Below, piece after piece: positions 24,966-33,512 of a stretch of 35,734 bases of DNA. Within the stretch, counting starts at the first letter, position 1; each line of letters starts with the position of its first letter. Location: the NCBI GenBank assembly GCA_021817825.1, contig JAKAFS010000037.1:1-35734 (forward strand), read 5' to 3'. Source of the DNA: Deltaproteobacteria bacterium (GTDB lineage Bacteria; Desulfobacterota; Syntrophia; Syntrophales; UBA5619). Below the pieces are notes generated by a model that was not told the origin of the DNA, searched no databases, and saw nothing but the letters and a program-made list of their open reading frames with translations. The position numbers and the translations under genes were made by a program.

Positions 24966-25964
24966 TCACCTCAATGCATTTTGGGCTTCCACGATCAGCC
25001 TCCGGCGGTGGGCGTCGGTGATCCAGAAGTTCCGGGCAATTCTCAGAAAGGTCATTCCCATGTGGAAGGGAACCCGTCGGCAGATCGATTGAAAAGCGCT
25101 CTCCCGGTCGGGAAAGTGTCCCGCATATTCCCAGAGGAAATGGCCGATAAAAGGCTCCGCACCTCCGGGGTCGTTCCGGTACTGGATAAAGAAATGCTTC
25201 AGTTCGGCGGCGATCCTGCCCACATCGAAGACCCGGTCCGCCGCCTTCATCCGTTCCAGATCGATGGCGATCACCCAGGGCGGATCGCCGAAGAGCAGGT
25301 TGGTGGGCGTCACGTCGCCGTGGACGAGGACCTGATTGTCCTCCCCCATGAACCCCTTGCCCCGCCACCGTTCCTTCATCTGATGGAAGCCATCCGCCTC
25401 TGCCCCGGTCAGGTGACCCCATTGCCGGAGTTGTTCCACGATGCCTCCGAAATAAGCGCAGTCGCGCCCCACCTCGACCCGCTCCTTGCGGGCGCTCCGG
25501 TTGTGCAGGGTGGCAAGGAAACAGGCCAGTGCCGAAAGCCGCACAAAGAGGGGTTCGTGCTGTCCATGCTGAATGGCTCCCATAATGAAATCGTTCAGTG
25601 GAATGCCGTAGCAATACTCCTGGACGAGGAGGCAGTTGAGGTTGGGATTTTTGCCCAGCGGCCGGGGGACATAGTGGGGATAGGCTGTGAAGCCGAGATT
25701 GCGCAGATGCAAAAGGTTCCCGTATTCCCGCTCCATGTGCCGATAGGCCGTCTCGCCGGAACGGTCGCTGATCCCATCAAAGAACTTGCCGATCATCCGT
25801 GTCCCGCTTTTTTTAACCTCATAAAGATAGACATGGTTGGAGGCCAAGAACCTGTAGACCTCGAAATCGGGGGTTTCCCCTGTCATCCCGAGCTGCGGCA
25901 GGATTTCCTTGCAGAGATAACTATGGAGCGGATCGTCGTGAGAAAGCAGTCCCAATTGGATCAT
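24966..25964 (-). CDS. APH-like phosphotransferase (kinase)
   Basis: 332 residues. It is a kinase of the aminoglycoside phosphotransferase/choline kinase fold. Lys 60 in RMIGKFF is the likely ATP lysine. The catalytic loop VHGDVTPTNLLF has Asp 217 and Asn 222, followed by the metal Asp 235 in VIAIDLERM. Unlike resistance enzymes, it sits with household genes and is directly coupled to a HAD hydrolase, so it more likely phosphorylates a metabolite such as a sugar, amino alcohol or lipid part. The ATG at 25964 has AAAAGGA 9 bases upstream. It lies 78 bases after pyrD. Confidence 0.85.
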   Translation of the reverse strand: MIQLGLLSHDDPLHSYLCKEILPQLGMTGETPDFEVYRFLASNHVYLYEVKKSGTRMIGKFFDGISDRSGETAYRHMEREYGNLLHLRNLGFTAYPHYVPRPLGKNPNLNCLLVQEYCYGIPLNDFIMGAIQHGQHEPLFVRLSALACFLATLHNRSARKERVEVGRDCAYFGGIVEQLRQWGHLTGAEADGFHQMKERWRGKGFMGEDNQVLVHGDVTPTNLLFGDPPWVIAIDLERMKAADRVFDVGRIAAELKHFFIQYRNDPGGAEPFIGHFLWEYAGHFPDRESAFQSICRRVPFHMGMTFLRIARNFWITDAHRRRLIVEAQNALR

Positions 25965-26038
25965 ATAAATGAATCCTTTTTGGTCTTGGTGTCATGGAAA
26001 ACCTTGGCGAGGACTTCTTCTTCAATGAGCTGAACAAT
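25961..26038 (-). other. Possible 25-residue coupled small ORF with non-standard start
   Basis: The gap between pyrD and the APH-like gene holds an open frame reading IVQLIEEEVLAKVFHDTKTK and ending KDSFI. It ends in TGA that overlaps the next ATG as ATGA, the arrangement seen in translational coupling. No ATG, GTG or TTG is available; an ATT at 26038 with GGGGAG 9 bases upstream is the only plausible start. It may equally be leader sequence or the remnant of a larger gene. Confidence 0.2.
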
Positions 26039-26042
26039 GGTC

Positions 26043-27026
26043 TCAGCAGCTCCCCTTCTTCTTGCCTACCGCTTGCTTCGTGATCAGTGAGCCGATCAGT
26101 TCGTTGATATCGTCGATGCCATGGCTCGCAAGGTATGTTTCGATCCCGGAAAGTATCTCGGCAACCGCCGTGGGTTGATTGAAATTGGCCGTACCGACCT
26201 GGACGGCCTTGGCCCCGGCAATGAGGAATTCGAGGGCGTCGGATGCCGTCACGATGCCGCCGAGGCCGATGACCGGAATCTTGACCGCCTGGACCGTCTG
26301 CCAGACCATCCGCAGGGCGATCGGGCGGATTGCAGGCCCCGAGAGCCCTCCGGTGATGTTCGCCAGATGGGGACGGCGGCGTTCAATGTCGATCGACATC
26401 CCGGTCAGGGTATTGATCAGGGAAACGGCATCGGCGCCTGCCGCTTCCACCGCCTGGGCGATGACGGTGATATCGGTCACGTTCGGCGTGAGTTTGACGA
26501 TGAGGGGCAAATCAGTTACCTTCCGGACCCGACCTGTGATCTCCGCTGCCGCTTCCGGCAAGGCGCCGAAGGAGATCCCCCCCTTTTTAACGTTCGGGCA
26601 GGAGATGTTGAGTTCAAGGGCATGAACCCCCTCTGCGGCGTTGAGGATTTCGGCCACCTGTAGGTATTCATCGACGCTCTCTCCAAAAATATTGGCAATG
26701 ACTTTGGTCTCGAATTTACGGAGAAAGGGAAGCTTCTCGGCGATGAAGGCCCGGACGCCGATGTTCTGAAGACCGACGGCGTTGAGCATCCCGGCCGGGG
26801 TCTCCATGATCCGCGGAGGCGGATTGCCGGCTCGCGGTTCGAGGGAGAGTCCTTTGACGACCACGGCTCCCAGGCGGCTCAGATCGACAAAAGGCGCATA
26901 GATCTCGCCGTAGCCGAAGGTTCCCGAAGCGGTCAGGACTGGATTTTTCAAGACCAGACCCCCACCGACGCCAACGGCCAAGCAACCCGGGGAGGCCATT
27001 CCTTCTACTGCGTACTTTGTATCCAT
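26043..27026 (-). CDS. pyrD: Dihydroorotate dehydrogenase, type 1B catalytic subunit
   Basis: About 327 residues. It oxidises dihydroorotate to orotate in pyrimidine synthesis, with FMN, and passes electrons to the PyrK subunit and then to NAD. The motifs seen are [49 protein letters not shown] (active-site Cys), [10 protein letters not shown] and the FMN phosphate site [14 protein letters not shown]. The C-terminus GGGSC-like tail (KKKGSC) is short and basic. The ATG at 27026 follows AAGGAG; the longer frame upstream runs through the end of pyrK and is not real. pyrK ends 16 bases before it, so the two are made together. Confidence 0.96.
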   Translation of the reverse strand: MDTKYAVEGMASPGCLAVGVGGGLVLKNPVLTASGTFGYGEIYAPFVDLSRLGAVVVKGLSLEPRAGNPPPRIMETPAGMLNAVGLQNIGVRAFIAEKLPFLRKFETKVIANIFGESVDEYLQVAEILNAAEGVHALELNISCPNVKKGGISFGALPEAAAEITGRVRKVTDLPLIVKLTPNVTDITVIAQAVEAAGADAVSLINTLTGMSIDIERRRPHLANITGGLSGPAIRPIALRMVWQTVQAVKIPVIGLGGIVTASDALEFLIAGAKAVQVGTANFNQPTAVAEILSGIETYLASHGIDDINELIGSLITKQAVGKKKGSC

Positions 27027-27042
27027 TTTCGCTCCTTGGCCT

Positions 27043-27870
27043 CTATGAAACGGCGACGATCCGCCGCAGATCGAAGACCGGTCCTTCCTTGCAGACCCGT
27101 TGGTATCCGATCGTTCCCTCATCGCCGCGTACCGCGACGGCGCACCCCAGGCAGGCGCCCAGGCCACAGGCCATGCGTTCTTCCAGGGAGACCTGACAGG
27201 TAAAGGCGGACTTTTCCAGCAGACTGACCAGGGAGCGGATCATGGCCCCCGGTCCGCAGGCAAAAAGCGCGGTATCTGCCGGGTCATATCCGTCCAAATC
27301 TTCTTCAAGAAGCGCAGTCACGGTGCAGCCGGCGCCGAGACTGCCGTCGTCGGTGCAGATTCTGAGTTTGCCGCCGGCCTTTAACCGGTCGAGTCCCAAA
27401 AGGAGCCTGTCCGACTTTGCGCCTATGTAAAAGGTGCAGTTGCCTCCCGTCCACAAGGAATCGGTGCCAATGCCTCTTTCAAGAAGATAGGTCAGGGGGG
27501 CCACTCCGACGCCGCCGGCAATGAAAAGCGCCCGCTTCATTCCCGCCGGGGCGGAAAAACCGGTCCCCAGGGGGCCCAGGACGGAAAGGGGATCCTCCGC
27601 CCTTAACCGGGCAAGAAGTTCCGTCCCCCCGCCTGCTATTCGGTACAGCAGATCAAGGATCGAGTGGTCCTCCCGGCGCCGGAAGCCATAGACGCTCAAT
27701 GGCCGGCCCAGGAGGGGTTCCCTGTGACCGGCGCTGCGGATCATGACGAACTGCCCCGGCCGAGGATCGGGAAAATCAAGGGGCAGCCGCACGCTCATCA
27801 GGAAATGACCGGGAGCCACATTATTGTTTTCCACAATCTTCCCCAAGGTCATCGTCACCGCTTCAGACAT
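27043..27870 (-). CDS. pyrK: Dihydroorotate dehydrogenase electron transfer subunit
   Basis: 275 residues. It is an FAD and [2Fe-2S] protein of the ferredoxin-NAD reductase fold, passing electrons from PyrD to NAD. It shows the FAD motif [11 protein letters not shown], the GGGTELL phosphate site, the NAD-side motif [10 protein letters not shown], and [13 protein letters not shown]. The C-terminal cluster cysteines are in [14 protein letters not shown] plus the later VCKEGPVF Cys. The ATG at 27870 follows GGGGAG. It lies 15 bases after the rimI stop. Only pyrD and pyrK of the pathway are in the window. Confidence 0.96.
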   Translation of the reverse strand: MSEAVTMTLGKIVENNNVAPGHFLMSVRLPLDFPDPRPGQFVMIRSAGHREPLLGRPLSVYGFRRREDHSILDLLYRIAGGGTELLARLRAEDPLSVLGPLGTGFSAPAGMKRALFIAGGVGVAPLTYLLERGIGTDSLWTGGNCTFYIGAKSDRLLLGLDRLKAGGKLRICTDDGSLGAGCTVTALLEEDLDGYDPADTALFACGPGAMIRSLVSLLEKSAFTCQVSLEERMACGLGACLGCAVAVRGDEGTIGYQRVCKEGPVFDLRRIVAVS

Positions 27871-27885
27871 GGTTCATCTCCCCTA

Positions 27886-28380
27886 CTATGATTTTTTCAC
27901 GGGTTCCGTGTCGGTCTTTTCGAACTCTGCCCACATAATCAAGGCATCTTCCCCACTGTCCGTGTAGTAACGCTTGCGCAAGCCCTGGACGGAAAAACCG
28001 AATTTCTCGTAGAACCGTTGGGCCGATAGATTGGAGCTGCGTACCTCCAGCGTCGCCCTGTGCACCTGCTTTCTGCGCGCAAGATCGATGGCCTCGGCAA
28101 GCAGACGGGCCGCGATGCCGTTTCGGCGCAGATCGCTCCGGACGGCAATGTCCTGAAGGTGCATCTCATCGGCGATCGTCCAGTAGACGATATACCCGGC
28201 CACGGCTTCACCGCGTTCGACGGTCCTTTTGGCCACAAGAACCGTGGAAAGGGGCATTGTCAACTCCTTGCGGAACAACTCCTCCGACCAGGGACTGGGA
28301 AAGGAATTCCTCTCGATTTCCATGATCTCGGGGATATCCGCTTCCCTACAGGTTCCTAAGATGAGATCTGCCGCGTTCAT
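27886..28380 (-). CDS. rimI: Ribosomal protein S18 alanine N-acetyltransferase
   Basis: 164 residues, a GNAT-fold enzyme that acetylates the N-terminal Ala of S18. The marks are READIPEIMEIERNSFPSPWS at the N-terminus, the acetyl-CoA loop RSDLRRNGIAARLL, LEVRSSNLSAQRFYEKFGF and KRYYTDSGEDALIM. The TAA of the upstream PTS IIC gene directly touches its ATG (TAAATG), so translation is probably coupled. Its position beside pyrK suggests a fused operon instead of a shared pathway. Confidence 0.93.
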   Translation of the reverse strand: MNAADLILGTCREADIPEIMEIERNSFPSPWSEELFRKELTMPLSTVLVAKRTVERGEAVAGYIVYWTIADEMHLQDIAVRSDLRRNGIAARLLAEAIDLARRKQVHRATLEVRSSNLSAQRFYEKFGFSVQGLRKRYYTDSGEDALIMWAEFEKTDTEPVKKS

Positions 28381-29088
28381 TTACAGACCCCGGACGAAGT
28401 TCATCGCAAAGGTCGCAACCAGAAAAGCGGCGCAAAAGACAGGGATGGCGCCGCGGATCGTGATTGTATTGAGGGCCACGGCACAGCCGAGCAGAGGCAG
28501 GATTCCGTAGAGGAGTCCCAGACCCCGCACAGCGAATCCGGCCAGCCGGGGATAAACAGCGCACAGAAGGACAATGCCGAGCGGCAGCGCAATCAGAATG
28601 AAAGCCGCCGAAAGCAGGTAGTAGCGAAGGACAGACCGGAGATGCTTGTCCGCAATCGCCTTCGTATCGCCCCGCTCTGCATCGGCAAGGGCTTCCTTAA
28701 ATACGATTTCGTTTTTGCGGCAGAGACTGAATTCCAGCTTTTGGACCGCGACCCCCAGAGGCAGGAAAAGCAGGACAGCCAGAACGATCAGCCCTTGAGG
28801 AAGCTGGCCCAGGATCTGTCCGGCCAGGACGGAAGCCGCTGTGATCAGAACCGCGACCACCGTTTCGTTGGGAGGGATATAGCCCCCCAACGACAGACGA
28901 TCGATCCAGAAAAGTTCAACGAAGGCGCCGGCGATGAGTCCGGTGTACCCATCGCCGAGCAAAAGACCGATGGCCGGCGCCGCGACGATCGGCCGGGAAA
29001 ACATGGCTTGCAGGACGACCCTGTCCAGGCAGAGCATGCCCCCGACGAATGAGACGAGCAGTACGTCCAGGATCATAGTGTTCGTCAT
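28381..29088 (-). CDS. PTS mannose-family IIC membrane component
   Basis: About 236 residues with several hydrophobic helices. It is the IIC permease part of the mannose/fructose/sorbose PTS family; the marks are GGMLCLDRVVLQAMFSRPIV and the GLLLGDGYTGLIAGAFVELF and GGYIPPNETV stretches. Helices continue at GLIVLAVLLFLPLGV, YLLSAAFILIALPLGIV and GLLYGILPLLGCAVAL. It should move sugar with IIA and IIB encoded just upstream, but the usual IID partner is absent here. The start ATG at 29088 is used (a GTG one codon before is also possible). It is 17 bases after IIB. Confidence 0.88.
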   Translation of the reverse strand: MTNTMILDVLLVSFVGGMLCLDRVVLQAMFSRPIVAAPAIGLLLGDGYTGLIAGAFVELFWIDRLSLGGYIPPNETVVAVLITAASVLAGQILGQLPQGLIVLAVLLFLPLGVAVQKLEFSLCRKNEIVFKEALADAERGDTKAIADKHLRSVLRYYLLSAAFILIALPLGIVLLCAVYPRLAGFAVRGLGLLYGILPLLGCAVALNTITIRGAIPVFCAAFLVATFAMNFVRGL

Positions 29089-29105
29089 CACCGGTTAACC
29101 CTCTG

Positions 29106-29606
29106 TTATGACGTTACGTTTTGGACGATGCCATAAAATTCGACGGGTTTTTCCCGGGGAACGCGCCGCAGTTCGATCTGAACCCCTTCGGCATGCAGAG
29201 CGGAGATGTCACGCAGATCTTCATTGCTCAATAGAACATAAGGGGTGCAGCAGATCCGGCACTGTTCATTGTAGACGTTTCCGATGTTCAGCTTTGGGAA
29301 ACGGAACCCCTGGCGGTAAATCGCCAGTGCGTCATGTACGGTGCCCAGCAGGATGATGGTCTTCTGACCGCTTCCTTGATGAAAGGCATACTTTTCCGGG
29401 AATTCGTTCACCGCGCTGAAGAGAACTTCGACCTCCCGCGGCACGGCCATCCGGATCACCGTTTCTCGGAAGAAATCCGCGGCCACCCCGTCATCCACGA
29501 CGATAACGCAGGAGGCTTTGAGAAAGGGAAGCCAGGCCTCCAGAATCTGCCCATGGACCAGCCGGTTGTCTACCCGCACGAGGGCTATATCCAGTGGCGT
29601 CTGCAA
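29106..29606 (-). CDS. PTS mannose-family IIB component
   Basis: 166 residues. It is the cytoplasmic phosphocarrier that receives phosphate from IIA. The active-site His is in LVRVDNRLVHGQI near residue 18, as in ManX-type IIB domains, with later ESVVIVVDDGVAADFF-like VIVVDDGVAAD and TIILLGTVHDAL. The frame begins at TTG 29606, only 5 bases after the IIA stop, with no well-spaced ribosome site; AAGGG touches the start. No ATG or GTG gives a better beginning before the conserved part, so coupling to IIA translation is likely. Confidence 0.9.
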   Translation of the reverse strand: MQTPLDIALVRVDNRLVHGQILEAWLPFLKASCVIVVDDGVAADFFRETVIRMAVPREVEVLFSAVNEFPEKYAFHQGSGQKTIILLGTVHDALAIYRQGFRFPKLNIGNVYNEQCRICCTPYVLLSNEDLRDISALHAEGVQIELRRVPREKPVEFYGIVQNVTS

Positions 29607-29610
29607 TCCC

Positions 29611-30021
29611 TTATCCGCCCACTTTCTTGCTCAGGATCTCGCTGGCCAAGGAAATGTTTTTGATCCCGTAATCCTTGACTTGCTGAGCGAAATCCTTGAG
29701 CGCCATGCCTTCGCGTATATCGGTGAGCTTCAGGAGCATGGGAAGATTGACGCCGGTAATCACCTCAACCCTGCCGCCCTTGAGAAATGACAGAGAGATG
29801 TTGGAGGGCGTCCCGCCGAACAGGTCCGTGAGGATCAAGACCCCCTGCCCCTGGTCGAGCTTCTTGATAGCCGAACTGATCTCTTTTTTCAGATCCTCGA
29901 CACCCTTGGACTGATCGATCGAAACGGGGATGATCCCTTTGAGACTTCCGCGGATCAACTCTGCCGCCTTGATCAATTCGATCCCCAGGTTGCCGTGGGT
30001 CGTGATCAGCACACCTATCAT
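29611..30021 (-). CDS. PTS mannose-family IIA component
   Basis: 136 residues. It accepts phosphate from HPr on His 9 in VLITTHGNLG, then passes it to IIB. It has LIRGSLKGIIPVSIDQSKGV, GQGVLILTDLFGGTPSNISL and VEVITGVNLPMLLKL, all typical of the family. The ATG at 30021 follows GGGAGGG. It is the first gene of the minus-strand set and has a promoter at 30054-30082. HPr, enzyme I and HprK are not in the window. Confidence 0.93.
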   Translation of the reverse strand: MIGVLITTHGNLGIELIKAAELIRGSLKGIIPVSIDQSKGVEDLKKEISSAIKKLDQGQGVLILTDLFGGTPSNISLSFLKGGRVEVITGVNLPMLLKLTDIREGMALKDFAQQVKDYGIKNISLASEILSKKVGG

Positions 30022-30053
30022 GATTTCCCTCCTCCCGCCCAATCTTTTGGGGT

Positions 30054-30082
30054 AAGCTAATGGATTCAATTCTAATTGTCAA
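30054..30082 (-). promoter_or_regulatory. Predicted promoter of the PTS-rimI-pyr operon
   Basis: A consensus TTGACA (minus strand, 30077-30082) is followed after 17 bases by TAGCTT (30054-30059). The start would be near 30047, giving a short leader to the IIA ATG at 30021. The -10 is weak, so another factor or an activator could be needed. All downstream genes to the HAD gene at 24227 are closely spaced and might share it. Confidence 0.5.
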
Positions 30083-30276
30083 GACGAATCAAAATCGGAA
30101 CCAAGCGGCTTTTCAGGCTCCTCTTCGACACTGCGGTCCGGGTCTATGGGACTGTTGAGGTCTCCAACCGGGCCATCGCCCTACAGCATCATCAATCCGA
30201 ATGAAAGGAACCCCGAAGGGCAAGGCGAAGGAAGCGAGGAACGTGCAACGTCGGCAGGGCTATGACAATCTTCTGA

Positions 30277-30309
30277 GCCGGGATCGCCTAATATCAAAGC
30301 GATCCCGGC
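30277..30309. repeat. Perfect 11-bp inverted repeat in an otherwise empty gap
   Basis: GCCGGGATCGC (30277-30287) and GCGATCCCGGC (30299-30309) are perfect inverted copies around an 11-base loop. The gap 30022-30329 otherwise holds only the PTS promoter and no supported gene. It lies 20 bases beyond the stop of the P-loop ATPase, so it may protect or end that transcript, although no T-run follows. Confidence 0.55.
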
Positions 30310-30329
30310 GCGACATTGCAAAGCGAAGC

Positions 30330-31031
30330 TTAAGCTTGGTTTTTGATCAGCATCGTCGAGGGGTCCAAAAGCAGATCATCGGCAGCAACGGTTGGCTGGA
30401 TGCCCCGTAGCGCCTTGATGTGGACATCGGATTGATTGGTTTGCAATTCGAGCACCAAATCAAACAGATCGGCCAGCGTCGCAAATGAGACCGGCAAGCC
30501 GTCCGGACCCGGTTTTTCATTGCTGTGGGTATGGACGGTGAACCAAACGGGCACGGCAATTTTTTTCGCCAGGGCTTTCAAAGCCTCCAAAAGCGGTCGC
30601 TGGGGAGGATCGCAGTGGAGTCCGTCAATGATCATCATTTCCGGTTTGAATATCCCCTGGACCGTGAGGTCATTGAGTCGCTCTTCCAACTTAGGAACCG
30701 TAAAGCTCTCTACGCGGAAAGTCATGATAAAGCGGTGTGGCAGGAGAGAATCCCAGAGTTGCTTGATCTGCGGAGTCTCACACTGACCGGCAAGATGCTG
30801 GAACAGTTCCCGATACCAAAGGGTGACTTTATTCACCGGATCGTTCAGGCTGATATGCAGGACATTGCGGCTCCGGAGCATGCCGTTGAGCGCCAGTTGC
30901 ACCAACAGGGCCGTCTTGCCCACCCCTGCGTTCGCCAAAACGGCTCCGAAGCTTCCCGCGGCGAGGATTTCTTCCGTTTCAAATCCCAAGTGCCTGAGGG
31001 GATTTCGAAGAATCAATTCTTGTTTGAGCAT
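30330..31031 (-). CDS. RecA/KaiC-like P-loop ATPase, function unknown
   Basis: About 233 residues, a single RecA-type ATPase core. The ATG at 31031 has AGGA 8 bases upstream; the frame runs longer but that part contains no site. It has Walker A LANAGVGKTALLVQLAL near residue 32, a strand HISLNDPVNKVTLWY, Walker B MMIIDGLH followed by a helix LLEALKALAKK, then WFTVHTHSNEK, similar to the Walker B and sensor regions of KaiC, RadA and DnaB. No zinc finger, second ATPase domain or DNA-binding module is seen, so it is not RadA. It follows the EF-G gene by 74 bases on the same strand. I do not recognise a specific gene. Confidence 0.75.
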   Translation of the reverse strand: MLKQELILRNPLRHLGFETEEILAAGSFGAVLANAGVGKTALLVQLALNGMLRSRNVLHISLNDPVNKVTLWYRELFQHLAGQCETPQIKQLWDSLLPHRFIMTFRVESFTVPKLEERLNDLTVQGIFKPEMMIIDGLHCDPPQRPLLEALKALAKKIAVPVWFTVHTHSNEKPGPDGLPVSFATLADLFDLVLELQTNQSDVHIKALRGIQPTVAADDLLLDPSTMLIKNQA

Positions 31032-31105
31032 AAGACTATTCCTGTATTTGGGGTTGAGTGTCCTGCCGGCAAGCCCGGGAAGGTAGAGAATCGCCGCCCC
31101 TGAAC

Positions 31106-33199
31106 TCATGCCGCGCTTTTCTTCCGCAACGCAACCTCTTCCGCAATCTGTTCTGCAATGGACTGGGGGACCTGCCTATAGAGAGCGAATTCCATGGTAA
31201 ACTGGGCTTTCCCCTGTGTTGAAGACCGCAGAACCGTCGAAAACCCGAACATCTCCGCCAACGGCACCTGCGATTCGACGACAGTCATGAGCCCCTCATC
31301 CTGCGCCCCGACGATCATCCCGCGCCTTTGGTTGAGCAGCCCCATCACCGCCCCCTGAAATTCAGTCGGCGATTCCACGACGACCTTCATGATCGGCTCA
31401 TGGACGACCGGTTTGGCCTTGAGGTACCCCTCACGAAAGGCTCCGCGGGCAGCTGCCTGGAAAGCCATGTCGGAAGAGTCGACGGCATGGGATGCGCCGT
31501 CGTTGATCACGATCCGCACACCCGTGACCGGGAACTCCATTTTGGGCCCCTTGGCCAGGCACTGCTGGAACCCCTTTTCGCAGGCGGGGATATACTGGGT
31601 CGGAATCGCTCCGCCCTTGATCTGGTTATCGAAGATGAAATCCTCTGAACCTTCCGTAATCGGTTCGATATATCCCGCGATCCGGCCGTACTGGCCGGAG
31701 CCGCCGGTCTGCTTCTTATGGGTATAGTTGAACTCCGCCTTCTGGGTGATCGTCTCGCGATAGGCCACCCGCGGCTTTCCCGTTTCCACTTCGGCATTGT
31801 ATTCCCGCTTCATCCGCTCGACATAGATCTCCAGGTGAAGCTCACCCATTCCCTCGATGATCGTTTCGTTCGTCTCCTCATCGACATGGGTGCGGAAGGT
31901 GGGATCTTCCTTGGTAAAACGGTTCAGCGCCTTGGACATGTTGATCTGCGACTTGTTGTCCTTCGGAAAGATCGCCAGCGAAATGACCGGTTCGGGAACG
32001 AACATGGATGTCATGGTCAAGTTCCGACCGGGAGAGACAAATGTATCGCCAGAGGCGCACTCGATTCCGAAAAGGGCGCCGATATATCCCGCCGAAACGG
32101 CTTCGATGTCTTCCATCTGATCGGCATGCATGCGCACCACGCGCCCGACCTTGGTCTTTTTTCCCGTTCGGGAATTGACGATCACCGACCCTTTGGCAAG
32201 AGTGCCCTCGTAGACGCGAACATAGGTCAATTGCCCATAAGTGCCGTCTTCCAGCTTGAACGCCAGCGCCACAATCGGCTTGGAGGAATCGGTGGAAAGG
32301 GTCACCATCTCTTCGTTGCGGTCGAGGTCCAGGGCCGTGTTTTTAACGTCCGCCGGACAGGGCAGATAGCGCGTGACCGCATCCAAGAGAGGCTGGACCG
32401 CTTTGTTTTTATATGCCGAACCGACCATGACAGGCGTGAGCTTCCGCTCCAAAGTGCCCTTGCGGATCGCCTCAATGAGCAGCGCTTCGTCAATCGGCTT
32501 TTCCTCGAGGACGGCCTCCATCAACTTGTCGGAAAACATCGTCGCCGCATCCACAAGCTCCTCTCGGCGCTTCTGGGCTTCGGGCAACAGGTTTTCAGGA
32601 ATTGCCTCGGTTCTGATGGACTCTCCATTGTCCCCGTCAAAATAGATCGCCTTCATGGAGAGCAGATCGACCACCCCTTGAAAATCCGCTTCCAGACCGA
32701 TCGGCATCTGTAGGGCGATGGCGTTGTGACCCAGTTTTGTGCGGAGTTGTCCGACAACGCGATCGGGGTTGGCGCCGCTCCGGTCGCACTTGTTAATAAA
32801 GGCGATGCAGGGAACCTGGTAGCGTTTCATCTGCAAATCGACGGTGATGGACTGCGACTGGACTCCGCCCACCGAGCAGAGGACCAGAACCGCGCCGTCC
32901 AAGACGCGAAGCGAGCGCTCGACTTCAATGGTGAAATCCACATGGCCGGGGGTATCAATGATATTGATTTCATGATCCAGCCATTCGCAAAAGGTCGCCG
33001 CCGAGGCAATGGTAATCCCGCGCTCCTTCTCCAGGTCCATGGAATCCATGGTGGCCCCGACACCATCTTTGCCTTTCACGTCGTGAATGGCATGGATACG
33101 CTTTGTATAGAACAGTATCCTTTCGGTGAGTGTGGTTTTTCCCGAGTCGATGTGGGCGCTTATTCCGATATTTCTTACGTTTTCCAGTTTGTTCGTCAT
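31106..33199 (-). CDS. fusA: Elongation factor G, spd/mitochondrial-like type
   Basis: About 697 residues. It is a translational GTPase that drives ribosome translocation. It has G1 [14 protein letters not shown]2 RGITI, G3 DTPGH, G4 [10 protein letters not shown] and the later domains ending [10 protein letters not shown] and [19 protein letters not shown]. The P-loop AHIDSGKTT and the segment [20 protein letters not shown] match the mitochondrial EF-G1/spd group better than ordinary EF-G (AHIDAGKTTTTER). The ATG at 33199 follows AAGGAAAAGG. It lies apart from rpsL, rpsG and tuf, so it is probably not the only EF-G; the gene symbol is generic. A P-loop ATPase gene follows. Confidence 0.93.
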   Translation of the reverse strand: MTNKLENVRNIGISAHIDSGKTTLTERILFYTKRIHAIHDVKGKDGVGATMDSMDLEKERGITIASAATFCEWLDHEINIIDTPGHVDFTIEVERSLRVLDGAVLVLCSVGGVQSQSITVDLQMKRYQVPCIAFINKCDRSGANPDRVVGQLRTKLGHNAIALQMPIGLEADFQGVVDLLSMKAIYFDGDNGESIRTEAIPENLLPEAQKRREELVDAATMFSDKLMEAVLEEKPIDEALLIEAIRKGTLERKLTPVMVGSAYKNKAVQPLLDAVTRYLPCPADVKNTALDLDRNEEMVTLSTDSSKPIVALAFKLEDGTYGQLTYVRVYEGTLAKGSVIVNSRTGKKTKVGRVVRMHADQMEDIEAVSAGYIGALFGIECASGDTFVSPGRNLTMTSMFVPEPVISLAIFPKDNKSQINMSKALNRFTKEDPTFRTHVDEETNETIIEGMGELHLEIYVERMKREYNAEVETGKPRVAYRETITQKAEFNYTHKKQTGGSGQYGRIAGYIEPITEGSEDFIFDNQIKGGAIPTQYIPACEKGFQQCLAKGPKMEFPVTGVRIVINDGASHAVDSSDMAFQAAARGAFREGYLKAKPVVHEPIMKVVVESPTEFQGAVMGLLNQRRGMIVGAQDEGLMTVVESQVPLAEMFGFSTVLRSSTQGKAQFTMEFALYRQVPQSIAEQIAEEVALRKKSAA

Positions 33200-33239
33200 A
33201 CCTTTTCCTTCATGGAGCGCCGGCTGGCCCGTCACCCCT

Positions 33240-33269
33240 TAATAAAATAAAAAATCCCTCATTGGGGAT
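33240..33269 (-). terminator. Possible attenuator in the EF-G leader
   Basis: On the minus strand ATCCCC (33264-33269) pairs with GGGGAT-like AGGGAT (33254-33259), closing a short loop, and is followed at once by TTTTTT and a T-rich tail (33240-33254). It lies between the predicted EF-G promoter and its start codon. No other minus-strand gene reads into it, so it would only cut the EF-G transcript. Confidence 0.4.
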
Positions 33270-33320
33270 AAGTCACCAGATGGGGGATCCACTGTTGATG
33301 ACAATGCTAACGGTCTAGAG

Positions 33321-33349
33321 ACCTTATGCGATTATCGATCGCTTGTCAA
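33321..33349 (-). promoter_or_regulatory. Predicted promoter of the EF-G gene
   Basis: Minus-strand TTGACA (33344-33349), a 17-base spacer and TAAGGT (33321-33326) predict a start near 33314 and a leader of about 115 bases. The -35 is perfect and the -10 is poor. Confidence 0.5.
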
Positions 33350-33512
33350 GCATTTTTTATGCTCTTACGGGAAAAACATTTTCCAGAAAAGCAGGCCTGG
33401 GGTCCACGGGGTTTTACAGCTTCGCCGGTCAGGTAAACACTGCTGCGCATGAAAAAACGGTTGGCAAAGCCTATTGCTGGCACAGGGAACCTGTCTATGA
33501 TATGAATTGTCG

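Noticed and set aside
24966..25964. Aminoglycoside resistance gene
   Set aside because: The fold is APH-like, but the household neighbours and coupling to a HAD gene argue against a resistance role.
30076..30204. 42-residue open frame starting TTG, in the 30022-30329 gap
   Set aside because: It has no ribosome site, overlaps the PTS promoter on the other strand and matches nothing.
30201..30410. 69-residue plus-strand frame
   Set aside because: Runs antisense into the P-loop ATPase, crosses a hairpin and has no motif.
31718..32713. 331-codon plus-strand open frame
   Set aside because: Antisense to EF-G, which is unmistakable.
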